From NCBI RefSeq assembly GCF_000340215.1, contig NW_006921537.1, positions 3,784,080 through 3,848,079 on the forward strand: a stretch of DNA of 64,000 bases, given 5' to 3'. A model generated the notes under the pieces. The model had not been told where the DNA came from, made no database searches, and worked only from the letters and a program-made list of their open reading frames with translations. Within the stretch, counting starts at the first letter, position 1, and each line of letters starts with the position of its first letter. Below, piece after piece: positions 1 through 10,307 of the stretch. This DNA is from Pseudocercospora fijiensis CIRAD86 (Eukaryota > Ascomycota > Dothideomycetes > Mycosphaerellales > Mycosphaerellaceae). The translations under genes were made by a program, and so were the position numbers.

Positions 1-761
1 TCGATCGTGGGAATCGCAGGTTGCGCTCTTCGAAAAGGCCACAGCTGGAGGGCGTAGACTTGACATTGTCATTGCCAATGCTGGAATATCGAGGAGCAGC
101 ATTGACAGTCTGTGGAAGCTCGATGATCCGAATGGTCCGCCGTCCAAGCCTGATCTCAAGATCGTCGAGACGAATCTCAACGGCACACTTTACGGATTCA
201 AGCTAGCAACGCATTACTTCCGCAAGCAGCCAAATGACGAAGACCATGATCGATGCTTCATCATGACAGGAAGCATGGTGGCTTACATCGATTCTCCGGG
301 CAATTGGGAGTATACTGTCTCCAAGACTGGTCTCCTGGGCTTTATGAAAACTGTGCGCAGGAACAGCTGGCAGCAAGGCATGCGGATCAACTTCGTAGCT
401 CCATGCTACATCCGGAGCGCCATCCGCACAGCAGAATACGAGAAGAGCCTAGTTGACCAAGGTGTTCGTTTCGGCGAGGTGGAAGATGTGGCAAGCTGTA
501 TGATGCGGATCGCGACTGACAGATCTGTCAACGGTGAGCAGTATCGCGAAGGTTTCACTTACGCGGCGTACATAGCATGCTGACCCCATGACAGGACGTT
601 CAATCATGATAGTGCCCAGGGCGGTCGCTCGAGAGGGATATATGGATGTTGATCTTGATGACTTCGATCAGGATGGGTATTTCAAGAACACGCAAGAGGT
701 CCAGCTCAGGGTCATAAAGGATCAGTGGCTCGATGGCGAGGCTCTCCAAAAGTATAAGTAG
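1..761 (+). CDS. short-chain dehydrogenase/reductase, 5' end outside window
   Basis: NAD(P)-dependent oxidoreductase of the SDR family. The open frame enters at base 2. It shows the family's NAG motif (DIVIANAG, near base 85), a catalytic-type Ser in MTGS, and the YxxxK pair in YTVSKTG near base 310-330. Exon 1 ends at 533. A 61-bp intron (534-594, GTGAGC..ACAG) restores frame to a tail ending VIKDQWLDGEALQKYK with stop at 759-761. Without splicing the frame would end at 583, so the intron is needed to reach a normal SDR C-terminus. The N-terminal glycine-rich cofactor motif lies upstream of the window. The gene converges on the metallo-hydrolase at 990. Its substrate cannot be told from sequence. 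Confidence 0.85.
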
Positions 762-989
762 AAACCATCTCCGAGCAGAAAAAGCAATCTCTTCGTCCGA
801 TGCTTGCCAAATTCATGGCGAAAGTTCTTTGGCAAGAAAACGCTTTCTGGAAGCAAAAGGTTTTTTCGCTGCTCAAGATGATCGTGATTGATCAGTGCCC
901 GATGCAGGTACTGATTCCAAACCCGTTCAGGTTTACACTTCCGATGCCCCCAGAGATGCATGGCAAAGGAATAAGATTTCTGTCAGCCC

Positions 990-2081
990 TCAACTTATCC
1001 CTTGCTCTTCCCAGTACCTTCTGAGATCGCGAAGGAAAGCCCATCTCGCCTTGGCACCCCAATCTTTTTCCTTCCAAGCGTTGAGATCCCTCGGGAAGTG
1101 GTCGACAAGATCTCTCACATTGGGATCGTGGGCGATGATGACGAAGATACGCTCATCACAGTCGAGCTCTTGAAGCTTCTGAACTGTCTTGATTGCAAGT
1201 GGGATATCATGGCCGAAAATCGGATCGTACAGAGAGTCATTGGGTGTGCGAGCTCTAGATTTTTGCAATTGTTCGAAAGAATGGCCAGGGCATAGAGGAA
1301 GCTCGCTTTCTGGATGTAGCGGATTTGGTCGGATGTCTGCTGGCAGAGACATCAGCTTCGAGGGCCGCAGCACTCCCGCATAGTGACAGATGTCGCCGCC
1401 GAGCAGGACGAAGGATTCCGGAGTGGTTGTTGTTCTGGCTAGACCGCACAAGTGTCCAACGGCATGGCCTGGACTGTCTAGAAGAAAGAACGAGCCGTCA
1501 CCAAAATAGTCGAAGGCCGGAAACTGTCCAATCCGTGTACTGGCCCCCTTTTCGAACACAATCTCTCGCAATGTGCGGCCAGAGTAATCGCTCTCCAGGA
1601 GCGGACTGTTTGGATTTGCTGGAGCACCAGGCATCATGGCGTCTTTGAATCCTGGCCCCACTATCAGATCCGTAGTGGGAGGGAAAGTAGATGGATCGCC
1701 AATATGATCCCAATGCCAGTGGCTCCAAATCACTGCCTCGATACCTTCCAACGCTACGCCGTTCTCTACCAGGATATCGCTAACATTCTTCGTCACATGT
1801 ATGGTGTACTTCGTTGTTGGAATGTATGCAGCAATGCTCGGCGAGTAATTAGTGTAGTCTTTCCGGATGCCCAAATCCCATACTAGCTTCCGACCTGACG
1901 GATGTTCTAGAAGAAAGCTGTGGGATGGATTTGATGGAAACGTGTCTAGGCCTGGTAGTGGAGGTGCCATGAAGCGGGAAATGATAGATGGACCAAAATT
2001 GACGGCATTGATGAGCTTGACTATAACGGCCAGGTCACCAGGAGGAATGGCCAGCTTTGCTTGCTCTCCAGTCGAAGGCAT
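990..2081 (-). CDS. metallo-beta-lactamase-fold hydrolase (lactonase-like)
   Basis: A 363-residue zinc hydrolase of the metallo-beta-lactamase superfamily, close in layout to the AHL-lactonase/quorum-quenching type. The metal motif HxHxDH is intact in SHWHWDHIGD (His121, His123, Asp125, His126). Downstream are DSPGHAVGH (third metal histidine), GGDICHY (bridging Asp) and a late AHD. The start chosen is the Met of MPSTGEQ at 2081. The frame stays open to 2231, but that extension is a run of Met-Pro made by a GGCATC microsatellite and then low-complexity sequence, so it is more likely 5' leader. No intron is needed. The gene is divergent from the Zn2Cys6 activator at 2378, with about 296 bp between starts, which suggests shared control. 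Substrate (lactone, ester or other) is unknown. Confidence 0.85.
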   Translation of the reverse strand: MPSTGEQAKLAIPPGDLAVIVKLINAVNFGPSIISRFMAPPLPGLDTFPSNPSHSFLLEHPSGRKLVWDLGIRKDYTNYSPSIAAYIPTTKYTIHVTKNVSDILVENGVALEGIEAVIWSHWHWDHIGDPSTFPPTTDLIVGPGFKDAMMPGAPANPNSPLLESDYSGRTLREIVFEKGASTRIGQFPAFDYFGDGSFFLLDSPGHAVGHLCGLARTTTTPESFVLLGGDICHYAGVLRPSKLMSLPADIRPNPLHPESELPLCPGHSFEQLQKSRARTPNDSLYDPIFGHDIPLAIKTVQKLQELDCDERIFVIIAHDPNVRDLVDHFPRDLNAWKEKDWGAKARWAFLRDLRRYWEEQGIS

Positions 2082-2377
2082 AGTGGTTGATTGCACGAAG
2101 CTGTGCTGATGTTGTGCCAGCTGCGGGCGCGTGATCACCTGACTTCGTGTGTGTCGTCCCCTGTTTCGGCAGTACCGCGGCAACGTCATCGGCATCGGCA
2201 TCGGCATCGGCATCGGCATCGGCATCGGCAACGAGCGGCAGCAGTTCTGCCGGAAACGGGAAACCCCTCTTTGCGTTTGCCTCCTGAGTGCTAAGTCCTG
2301 ATGCTGCTATTATAGTCGGGCCATCGGCATCGCCGTTTTGTGGCATTGCGTCGCGCCAGACGTTCGCCGAGCAGAGC
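2082..2377. promoter_or_regulatory. divergent intergenic region between hydrolase and Zn2Cys6 gene
   Basis: This stretch of about 296 bp separates two divergent start codons and must hold both promoters. It contains the GGCATC microsatellite at 2191-2232 and a GC-rich segment. I see no clear TATA box. An upstream ATG-like start at 2288 is in frame with the activator, so the bidirectional promoter could be shorter. Confidence 0.5.
2191..2232. repeat. (GGCATC)n hexanucleotide microsatellite
   Basis: Six perfect GGCATC units (2191-2226) followed by a degenerate seventh. On the minus strand the unit reads as Met-Pro codons and in another frame as Asp-Ala, which creates spurious open frames on this strand. 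Length variation would not disturb the hydrolase if its start is at 2081. Confidence 0.9.
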
Positions 2378-4509
2378 ATGCCAATCTCAGACAATTGGCA
2401 GCACTCCACGCCGGATCAGCCTCGGAAACGCAGAGCGGCGCTGGTCTGCACGGTCAGTAGTCATCGGCACGTGTGCGGAGCGTAGGCTGTAGTGATGCTG
2501 ACTCGCGCTCCAGCTGTGCCATCGGAAGAAGATCCGATGTGACCTCCAGAGCCGAAAGAACGATGGACTGCACAGCTGTTCGTACTGCAGCGGCTCGGGC
2601 AGAGAGTGTGAACTGCGCACGCCCAAGCGCGCCAAACGCAGAGACACTGGAGGCAGCCGCGACTTCCTTAGCGACGGTCAAGCGGTCGAGCACCGGCATC
2701 ACAAGCCTCCACCAGCGGCAGCGACCGCACGGAATGCTGATGCTACACGTGCTGATGCTACAGCCGCGCCGGATGTGCTTCGGCGTCAGCAGCAACGTCC
2801 TTCGCTCCAGCATTCACCGACGAAGACTACACCACCGCAGGACCGTGAGCGCGAGCGCGTCGTCGTGAATGAGAACCATCCCGGCGATCCCGACACAGGT
2901 AGGTGCTTGCACTGCTCGACCATGCATCCACGTGACCTCATTTCTCCTGATCGGCATGGGCTGACCATTAATAATTGACGCAGGCTTGATGCAAGTCTAT
3001 GGCCAAGAACTACACAATGATGCTCGCAATCAATGTCTATCCGAGGTGGAACGCATCATAGATTCTCCCAGCAATGCCATCCCACCAGATCTATTGCCAA
3101 TCTTCTCCGAGACGTACTTTGAAAATTGCTATGCATGGTGTCCTGTCCTCGACCGGCTCAGCATATATCGCAGTCTAGGAGCATCGCCTCTCGTGTCGAA
3201 TGCACTGGCACTGGCCGCAAGTCACCTTCACCCTCCCATGCTGCCTCATGATGGCCCCGTCGAATACTACAAACGCGCCCGGAGAATGTTCTACGACGAC
3301 GAGGAACCCAATCTGATCAGCTGTTTGAAGGCTCTTCTATTGTTCTACTGGTGGGCACCAAGATCTACAGCCGCCGTACATCGTCACTCATCGTGGTGGT
3401 GGACTTCTCTTGTCATTCGACAGGCGCAGTGGATGAACCTGCACCGCGATCCGCCGCCCATGCACGCACCGCCTGATGACCTTGGTTTGAGACGACGCAT
3501 CTGGTGGACTGCCTTCGCGAGGGAGAGGCTGACGGCACTCTGTCAGAGCAAGCCAGCAATCATCGATTCACGGGACTGCAGCGTGCCAGATCCGACTCTG
3601 AATGACTTCCCTGCCAAGATGATCGATGCAGACCGAGTCAAAGCTGAAGTGTTCATATACTGGGTGAGACTTTGCGCCACCATCGGGAGAACCGCACAAC
3701 ATCTTTCAAGAACGCCCAAAGTGACCTCGCCCTTTCCCAGAGTTCTTGCCGATGAGCTGATCACCTGGAGCAAATCTTTACCGCCCCATCTAGTATTACC
3801 AATCGACGCCAGCCACACGCATATGTTCAACAAAGATGTACACCAGCTTTATCTACCATACCTCTGCACAGTGATTGTGCTACATCTCAAACGCCCATAC
3901 GGGTCGAATGCCTTACCCCAAGCACTACCACCGGCCATCATGGCTGCGACATGCGTGGCACGCATCTTTCGTGACATCCTGGCTAGGGGCGACACACGAT
4001 TCCTGATGGCTATTACCAGCTGGTACTGCGGTGTCACCTTTGTCGCTCTGCTTTCGGCATCTCAAGATCCAGCACTTTCAGAAGCCGCCAATGCCGACCT
4101 CGAAATTGTCGTGCTTCTGTGCAAGCAGCTGTGCAATATGTGGGCTTCGGCGACTGTCATCTATAACGGCTTCGATCGCCTGCGCAAAGCAGCCGCGAGA
4201 GAAGGCAGCAGCGACGGCTCCGTTCCGACGCAAGCCGCCGAGGCGCTCATGTCTATCAACGGTGCTGCTTATGCTCAAAGTCCAACAGAAACACTATACA
4301 CGCCGGGCTCTTTGGATTGGATGTCATATTTCGGCTTCGTGACACGAGACACCAGCAGACTGGCTTCGATCTTGATCGCATTCAAAAACAATAATGAATT
4401 CGGCCTGAAAGCTATGCTGCCAGATTCATCGCTATTGGATTTACAAGACTGGTTCAGTGAGCTTCAAGGAACGGAATTCGTTTTGACGGATGACGTGGCG
4501 TTTGTATAG
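2378..4509 (+). CDS. Zn2Cys6 transcription factor with fungal-specific TF domain
   Basis: Predicted 661-residue nuclear activator assembled from three exons: 2378-2452, 2514-2898 and 2984-4509 (introns 61 bp, GTCAGT..CAG, and 85 bp, GTAGGT..GCAG). Splicing joins the zinc cluster CTLCHRKKIRCD..CSYCSGSGREC, with six cysteines at about residues 24, 27, 34, 47, 50 and 57; the first intron falls between the first two. The basic stretch RKRR precedes it. The third exon carries the fungal-specific transcription factor middle domain (YFENCYAWCPVLDR, LRRRIWWTAFARERL). An in-frame upstream Met at 2288 is possible. The gene is divergent from the hydrolase at 2081 and is the obvious candidate local regulator. 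Target genes are inferred only from position. Confidence 0.88.
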
Positions 4510-4739
4510 AGTAGGCCATGAATTTGACACATCTCAAGCTTACTTCTTTACCCATGCTTCTCTTCCGAGCTCGCAGCCCTCGGCATAACCAGTAACAGCC
4601 TTTGCCAAGTGGGTCAAGCTTCTCCGCACTTGCACTTGCAGGTACGCAAAGTCTCCTTTTAATACGCGCTGTATCCATAGCATCGGTGGATCCTATTATT
4701 CTCAGCCTGATCATCAAAGTCCTCCCAGCCGTATTCATC

Positions 4740-5783
4740 ATGGCCTCAGCCTTACCGGCCACCATGTTCGCTTGGCGAAAGCATAGAGGTATTGACGAAG
4801 CTGTAATAAGCCCATTTCCTTTCAGCACTCTCTCTCTCTCTGTGCACTTGAAACTAACGCAAGCAGAAATACCCGTCCCCAGTGTCCCACCTACCGGCTT
4901 CCTGTGCAAAATAATGCTCGCCGCCGGAGTCTGTCATTCAGACGAAGCAATGATCGTTGATAGATCTCCAAGAAGGCCATGGTTTCGAGAAAAGTTCACC
5001 TTTGTATTACCATCAACACCATGCTCAAAACGCTGCACCACTAAGGAGATTGATATATATTAGGGACACGAAGGTTGCGGCGAAATCTTCGCCATCGGAG
5101 ACAAAGTCACAGATCAAAGCTTCAAAGTGGTACGTACACCTGAGCCACGTGCACATCCATGATGATCCCCTCTCAGAGAAAACTAAAACACATCATAGCG
5201 CGACATCATCGCCATGGTCGCAGTACCCGGCTGCGGAGAACAAACCTTTCCAGAATGCTCTCGCGACCTCCCCCAACTCCACCACTCCGGCGTAGGTCAA
5301 CACGGCTTCTTCGCCCCATCGACCAACGCTCGTCCCAAAAGGTAATCTTACAAAACCCTCTCTCTCTCTCTCTCTCTCCCTTGTCTTCCCCACTAACAAC
5401 ACCCCTACCCCGCCCCCCTCCTCCCCTCGCCGCAATCTCAACCGACGCCTACCACGCCATCGTCCGGCGCGCCGAAGGAAACAATCTTCAATTTTCGGCC
5501 TCGGAGGTTTATTAGGATTCAAATTAATGGAATGGAATGCAACTCTGCAAAGCGATCGGGGCTCGAGTGATCGTTTTCAGATCTTCGGTCGGCAAGAGAG
5601 AGACTGGATGCTGCTGCTGTTGTTGCTTTCGGGGCGGTTGTGGTTGTGGATGATGTTGGAGTGGGTGAAAGGGGGAAAAAAAATTTGATGGGGAGGATTG
5701 ATACGATTGTGGGGACGGGACGGGACAACAGACGGTTGGGGATGCATGCGGTTGATATTGGTGAGATTTGTTTTCTTGTTTAA
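4740..5783 (+). pseudogene. decayed zinc-type alcohol dehydrogenase
   Basis: A medium-chain (zinc) alcohol dehydrogenase in pieces. In order: MASALPATMFAW.., an intron (4789-4866), the GVCHSDEAM catalytic-zinc segment, an intron (5004-5063), GHEGCGEIFAIGDKV, an intron (5130-5198), the IIAMVAVPGCG / FPECSRDLPQL structural region, then STDAYHAIVRRAEG, FGLGGLLGFKLM, AIGARVIV, and DLR.ARERLDAAA. The nucleotide-binding part changes frame at least twice: between FGLGGL and AIGARVIV, and again at a T run near 5570 just before DLR. The expected 3' splice site before STDAYHA lacks any AG. The homology then fades into GT-rich sequence ending at TAA 5781. The usual family length is about 340 residues, so the C-terminal third is gone or unrecognisable. 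Confidence 0.65.
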
Positions 5784-6430
5784 AAAAAAAATATGTCTGT
5801 GATAAAAAAAAAAGATAGAAAATCCTGACGTTTTGTGGATTGGATTTCTTCTATTTAGTCCGCCCCCGCCGAAAAAAAAACTTCATCTGTGTAGGAACGA
5901 ACCCTCTCCGCCTCGACTTCCATCCAAAATGAAAAACCGGTAATCCGGGAAAAGATTTAAGTATTTTTTATTCTCTTATGGGGGACAAAATTCAAGATTT
6001 GAGAGAGGTTTTATTAGAGCTCATTGCGAAAGGGGGATTTGAAACCTCAGGTAGAGAGTGGGAAATTGGAGGATTTTCCGAAATGGTTGGAAGGAGTTGT
6101 GTGAGGGGAGGGTTAAGGGGAGGGGTTTGAAAAAAAAAAATTGAGGGAGGGTCTGAATCTTTGGATGCAGTACATGTAGTAGGTTATTGTGGCTTGATAT
6201 GATCTGACTTTTGGGCTCGTATTTTTTTACTGCCTTTTTTGCAGTTCGCTTCTTTCTACCGCCCATTCTCGATAAGATCGCGCCCAAGCCTTTTCGTCGA
6301 GCCTTGGTGACATATGCAGTATCCTCGCCTGTGCTCTCGATGCCAATTACAGTCTGCGGGTGCTCGTTGAGCCTTGTCTGGTGTTGATGAGTCCGAGTTG
6401 ATTTGTTTTCCAGAGTCCCGTTTCGTCCCT
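5784..6430. other. gene-free interval with homopolymer runs
   Basis: No gene recognised. The interval holds many A or T runs of 7-10 bases (around 5783-5815, 5872-5880, 6128-6140, 6223-6240) and G-rich purine tracts. A minus-strand open frame at 6021-6458 reads Lys-rich then low complexity and overlaps the end of the F-box gene, so I do not call it coding. Confidence 0.6.
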
Positions 6431-7165
6431 CTAGCTCTTCCATCTGGCCAAGTCCCATAGGTAAGAAAACGCCGGTACGAAATGAATGTCCCGCAAAGTT
6501 TTCCTCTTGATGAATGATTTGACCGATTTTTTGATGCTGTCGATGTATGGCCGCTCATATATCGTGTCCACAAGCTGGCCCAGATCTGTATCAGGACGCA
6601 CGGGAAGCGTTGCAACGGTCTTAGAAACACGAACGCTCCAGTATTGGATGAATAGCGTGAATTCTGTAGAAGGCTGTGTCATCTTCATCCGACGCCAGGA
6701 AGCCTCGGGCCTACGCCAGGAGGACGGCAAAGAGGCTTGAGTGAAGTTGCCAGCCATCATCGCTCTCTCAACTTCCCGCATGGCATACGCGAAGACAGGA
6801 TTCAGTTCGACTGGCACTGGCACACCTGGCGCGTCTTTGCCTTTGTGCCACATCTCATCGAACTTCATTGCCTCTTCCATGCCTTCGGGCAGATTGCGCA
6901 CACGCTTCTTATAAATGGCCCGCTCGCCGGAACTGTAGCTGGAGATAGTCCCATTACGATTCAAGAAATGCGTCAGCGGCCCGCCCGGAGCACTCTCAAA
7001 GAAGAGCTTGCGTCGCAAAGCCTTCGAGCCGCTGATGACCGCATTGATGTCCTTGTCGACTCGCTGGACACGCAGCAGATCTCGCATTGGAAGGTGAAGC
7101 AAGATCATCTCCGACAGCTCAGCTGTGCCAAAGACTGCGGTAGCTGCAGCCATGCTTGCGATCAA
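6431..7165 (-). CDS. F-box-like protein, intronless
   Basis: Predicted 244-residue protein. Residues about 8-55 fit an F-box: ELSEMILLHLPMRDLLRVQRV followed by N..I..S..LRRKLFF, the pattern seen in many short fungal F-box proteins that bind Skp1 in SCF ubiquitin ligases. The rest (PGGPLTHFLNRNG.., NPVFAYAMREVERAMMAG.., MKMTQPSTEFTLFIQYW) has no known fold but resembles the C-terminal part of fungal F-box paralogues. The start could be 7165 or the second Met at 7153. It lies next to UBP14, another ubiquitin-pathway gene, which is probably coincidence. Confidence 0.75.
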   Translation of the reverse strand: MIASMAAATAVFGTAELSEMILLHLPMRDLLRVQRVDKDINAVISGSKALRRKLFFESAPGGPLTHFLNRNGTISSYSSGERAIYKKRVRNLPEGMEEAMKFDEMWHKGKDAPGVPVPVELNPVFAYAMREVERAMMAGNFTQASLPSSWRRPEASWRRMKMTQPSTEFTLFIQYWSVRVSKTVATLPVRPDTDLGQLVDTIYERPYIDSIKKSVKSFIKRKTLRDIHFVPAFSYLWDLARWKS

Positions 7166-7633
7166 CGTTCGATTGTTGTTGACCGATGTGTCGGTGGTGT
7201 GGTGTGGTGTGCAGTGTCAACGGAATAGAAGTGTCGGACCAGGAGGCGTCGCTTTTGTGCTCGAAGTCCAGATGCTGCAAGTGAGGTTCTGCGATTAGAA
7301 GTTAGAAGTGAGGCAGCTGCCGTTCAATTGGGCGTGGAAAGCGCGCCTTTTCATTCATCAATTCTATTCAGGGCGCGAGATTGTTCATTTATCGTCCATA
7401 ACTCTGGAACTGGACATCGCCAATCGAGAGCTAAGCAAGCGTCAGCAGACTTAGCGCGTTGACCCTCGGAGCTCGAGATGTCTTGATGACCGCAACTGAG
7501 TCCTCGATCTCATCTATCATACCATCTCATCTCATACTCATGCTCTGTATCTAGCTCTCACCCTTCGTCAACCACTACTACCACCAAACACCTCGCTAAT
7601 CGACAGATCTCGGAGCACTGGCTCAACAAGACT
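7166..7633. other. intergenic region upstream of the F-box gene
   Basis: Holds the promoter of the F-box gene and the 3' flank of UBP14 (both minus strand). There is a pyrimidine-rich, CT-rich tract at about 7495-7600, common in fungal promoters and 3' flanks. No further gene is seen. Confidence 0.55.
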
Positions 7634-10030
7634 CTATGCCTCGCGGCGGAAGAAGTAGATGTAGGCAAACTTTTTCATCTCATCGACATCACCTCCCAAA
7701 CAAACCTTCTCATCGTTGAAAAGAACCCAGCCCTCCTTCTTCTTGATGAACGCCACGTAATGACCCGCATGAATGCTGCTACCCTTGTGGCAGACGATAC
7801 TCTTCAGGGAGAACAGTGCAGGCTTGTTGTCCTCGATGACCTTGGTATCAGTGGCAGCGCCGTTCGTTGCCGACTCATCTTCGCCAAAGTCGCCAGTCGC
7901 CTCCGGATGTGAGAAGAGCCAGTCAACGGCGCGCTCCATGTCGCCGCCGGTCTCCTTCAAAGCTTGCCGAGCCTGAGGAGCAGAGAAGCCCATTCCGCCA
8001 AGGGTCTCGATCATGTCAGGATCCACGGCAGAACTTCCTCCAGCAGCGGCAGGCTCCTCAAGTGGTACGTCAATGTCGGGATCTTCCATGTGTTCAAAGA
8101 GCCAGCCAGTAGCGACCTCCGCATCTGAGTTTCCGGTAGCTTTGAGTGCTTTCTCGCAACGCACACGTGGAAAGCCCATGCCCATCAGCATCTCTAATGC
8201 CATCTCATTCGGCACGAATTTATTGCTCGCTCCACCAGCAGCATCTTGTTCTTCGGGTAGCTCCTCTTCGTCCGCCTGCTTGCCCTTGCTGCGATAGGCC
8301 TCCATATCGAATACTTCGTCACCAACGATGACTGGAACATCTTGTTTTGTGGGTACCCAGTTGACGAGCTCGAAGCGACGGGCGTTGACTGCTAACACTG
8401 TTGGGAAGGTCTTGAACAAGGATTGCTTGGAGAAGCCCTTATTACCACAGCCTGAGCACGTCAACTCAACGATCTCAGCAGCGGTAAAGTCATCCAGGCA
8501 CTGCTTGAGAGTGACGGCCTCGAATTGCTCTTTTTCATCTTCTGTTTTGCCATCCTGAGCAGCACCATTGCTCATGGCGGTGTCCTCCGATTTCGGCAGT
8601 TTCTTGATCGGCACGGCAACGGAAATGTTCTCCATCTCGTCTTGTCGGTATCGGACTTTCTTGCACTGTAAGCACTGCAGCTTCTGTTCCATGTAGAAGC
8701 GGAAGGAGTCGACGGGATCTGACACGTCCTTGTAATCGCCCTGAGCAGAAGCTTGAGATCTTGAGATGAGCTTGAGGATGTGAAGCAGGAGCTCGAATGA
8801 ATCTTGCTGTCGCATGGTGCTGAACTCGGCGTGACCTTTACCAATGAGATCCTTCAGCATGGCTGGTGCTATGCCCTTCTGGTGCGGCTTCTGGTCGGGG
8901 TCGTCGGAGGGAGCAATGTCGGAATCTGGCTTGCTGTACCTGCCAGAGAGCAGTCCATCTGCCAGCTTCCGCAACTGAACTTCGATGTCTTCGGCTGGGT
9001 TTGTAATCTTGGGCAAGTCCTCGGCAGGCCTGTAATATCTCTTCTCGAATTCTGGATTTGCGAAGAGTGCCTGCAAGACCGAAGCGAGGTAGCAGCTGTT
9101 GCCCAGATTCTTCAAGCCTGTTAGGCCAGCACCAAATAGTGGCTTCAGTTGTCTGCCCTCTGCATCTGTCATGGAGAAGTCGTAGCTCAGGTTGTGTTCT
9201 AGTTGTGCCTCAATCAAGCTCTTCTCCGTCTTCACTCTGTCCTTGATGTTGATGCCCCAGTGAAGCAAGTGTTCTGGTAGCTTGGGATCTTGCTTCTCGT
9301 CGTCGCAAGCATAGCAGTAGATGTCGGCGTTGCCTTCCGCAGTGAGACTGCCTAGCTTGACTGCTACAGGGTGCTTGGTTTCTGTTGCGTGCTCGAGCTG
9401 ATGACCATTTCCAGCAGGTCCAGCGCCGCCGTACTGCTTTCTTCCGCAACCCAGATTGCCACACGTCAGGCATAACCACAGGTTCTCTTTGAGATCACAC
9501 TTGTTGCAGTGACCAAGATCTCCACTCGGAATCTGCCGAGAAGGTTCCTGGTCTAGCAAGTAAGTGTGTTGGCAAGGCTGTAGCTCCAGCTCCCACGCCT
9601 TGACCTCTTCTTGCTGGGAGAAGGTATTGGCCTTCAACACGCTCTGAACCACCTCGCCAACTTTGCCGTCCTTGACAAGATCGCTGACATTGCACTGGAA
9701 GCACTTCACTTCAGTCTTGGTATCATAGCGATCTTCTTCCGTCTCAGCCTTGATCTCTAGCTTGCTGATCTTCTCTGGTGGCTCATTGTCGTCTCGTAGC
9801 TTTCGCTTGCGGGTTCGTTGTATGTTGACTGCGATAGGATGATCGAATTGCTTGGCATGCAAGGCGGAGTGTTGTCGCTCACCAGCACAACCGCCGTTGA
9901 AGCAGTGAAGGCAAACATCGAGACCAGCGGGGTCGTCGATGCTGTCGAAGCAGAGGGTGCAGTCTTCGCGGTAGACTGATTCGTTTGGGCGCGGAGCTCG
10001 TATCGACTCTGTATGAGGACACGACGCCAT
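7634..10030 (-). CDS. UBP14: ubiquitin carboxyl-terminal hydrolase, UBP14/USP5 family
   Basis: A 798-residue deubiquitinase of the isopeptidase-T class, which disassembles free polyubiquitin chains to keep the proteasome running. Domain order matches the family. There is an N-terminal cryptic zinc finger (CTLCFDS..CLHCFNGGC), then the ZnF-UBP (CQHTY..CNKCD..CLTCGNLGCGR.., about residues 150-250). The USP domain follows, with Cys box GLKNLGNSCYLASVLQ (Cys near 313) and His box HAGHYVAF (His near 757). Two UBA domains are inserted (EMALEMLMGMGFPRVRCEKAL and MIETLGGMGFSAPQARQAL). The length is close to that of yeast Ubp14. The start is taken at MASCPHTES (10030); an in-frame Met 11 codons upstream exists. 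No intron, and all catalytic residues are present, so it should be functional. Confidence 0.95.
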   Translation of the reverse strand: MASCPHTESIRAPRPNESVYREDCTLCFDSIDDPAGLDVCLHCFNGGCAGERQHSALHAKQFDHPIAVNIQRTRKRKLRDDNEPPEKISKLEIKAETEEDRYDTKTEVKCFQCNVSDLVKDGKVGEVVQSVLKANTFSQQEEVKAWELELQPCQHTYLLDQEPSRQIPSGDLGHCNKCDLKENLWLCLTCGNLGCGRKQYGGAGPAGNGHQLEHATETKHPVAVKLGSLTAEGNADIYCYACDDEKQDPKLPEHLLHWGINIKDRVKTEKSLIEAQLEHNLSYDFSMTDAEGRQLKPLFGAGLTGLKNLGNSCYLASVLQALFANPEFEKRYYRPAEDLPKITNPAEDIEVQLRKLADGLLSGRYSKPDSDIAPSDDPDQKPHQKGIAPAMLKDLIGKGHAEFSTMRQQDSFELLLHILKLISRSQASAQGDYKDVSDPVDSFRFYMEQKLQCLQCKKVRYRQDEMENISVAVPIKKLPKSEDTAMSNGAAQDGKTEDEKEQFEAVTLKQCLDDFTAAEIVELTCSGCGNKGFSKQSLFKTFPTVLAVNARRFELVNWVPTKQDVPVIVGDEVFDMEAYRSKGKQADEEELPEEQDAAGGASNKFVPNEMALEMLMGMGFPRVRCEKALKATGNSDAEVATGWLFEHMEDPDIDVPLEEPAAAGGSSAVDPDMIETLGGMGFSAPQARQALKETGGDMERAVDWLFSHPEATGDFGEDESATNGAATDTKVIEDNKPALFSLKSIVCHKGSSIHAGHYVAFIKKKEGWVLFNDEKVCLGGDVDEMKKFAYIYFFRREA

Positions 10031-10307
10031 GATATCGAAGTCGTGCAATGTAATAAAGCACAAAAGAATGGTTGGTGTAGGAGAAGTCGAGCTTCAGGCA
10101 CGGCACAGCACGAGGCAAACGCGTCTGCCTTTCGTCATGGGCAGCGGGGTGAATTTCAATCGAGATTCACACAGAGCCGCATCAAATTATGAGTAAGCAG
10201 AATCAAAAATAGTGCACGCACTACAACGTATCTGGGCCCTCGCGAGTTTTGAGTCGATCATAGTCGCCGTCTGCTCATACGCACGCCGTTCCAGAGCGTG
10301 TCTTTCA

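Noticed and set aside
2082..2231. Met-Pro repeat N-terminus of the metallo-hydrolase
   Set aside because: It is the translation of a GGCATC microsatellite; the family-like sequence begins near Met 2081.
2035..2409. Minus-strand frame with a long Asp-Ala repeat
   Set aside because: Shadow of the same microsatellite overlapping two real genes.
5193..5522. Minus-strand frame rich in Arg/Glu
   Set aside because: Shadow of a CT repeat and of the alcohol dehydrogenase relic on the plus strand.
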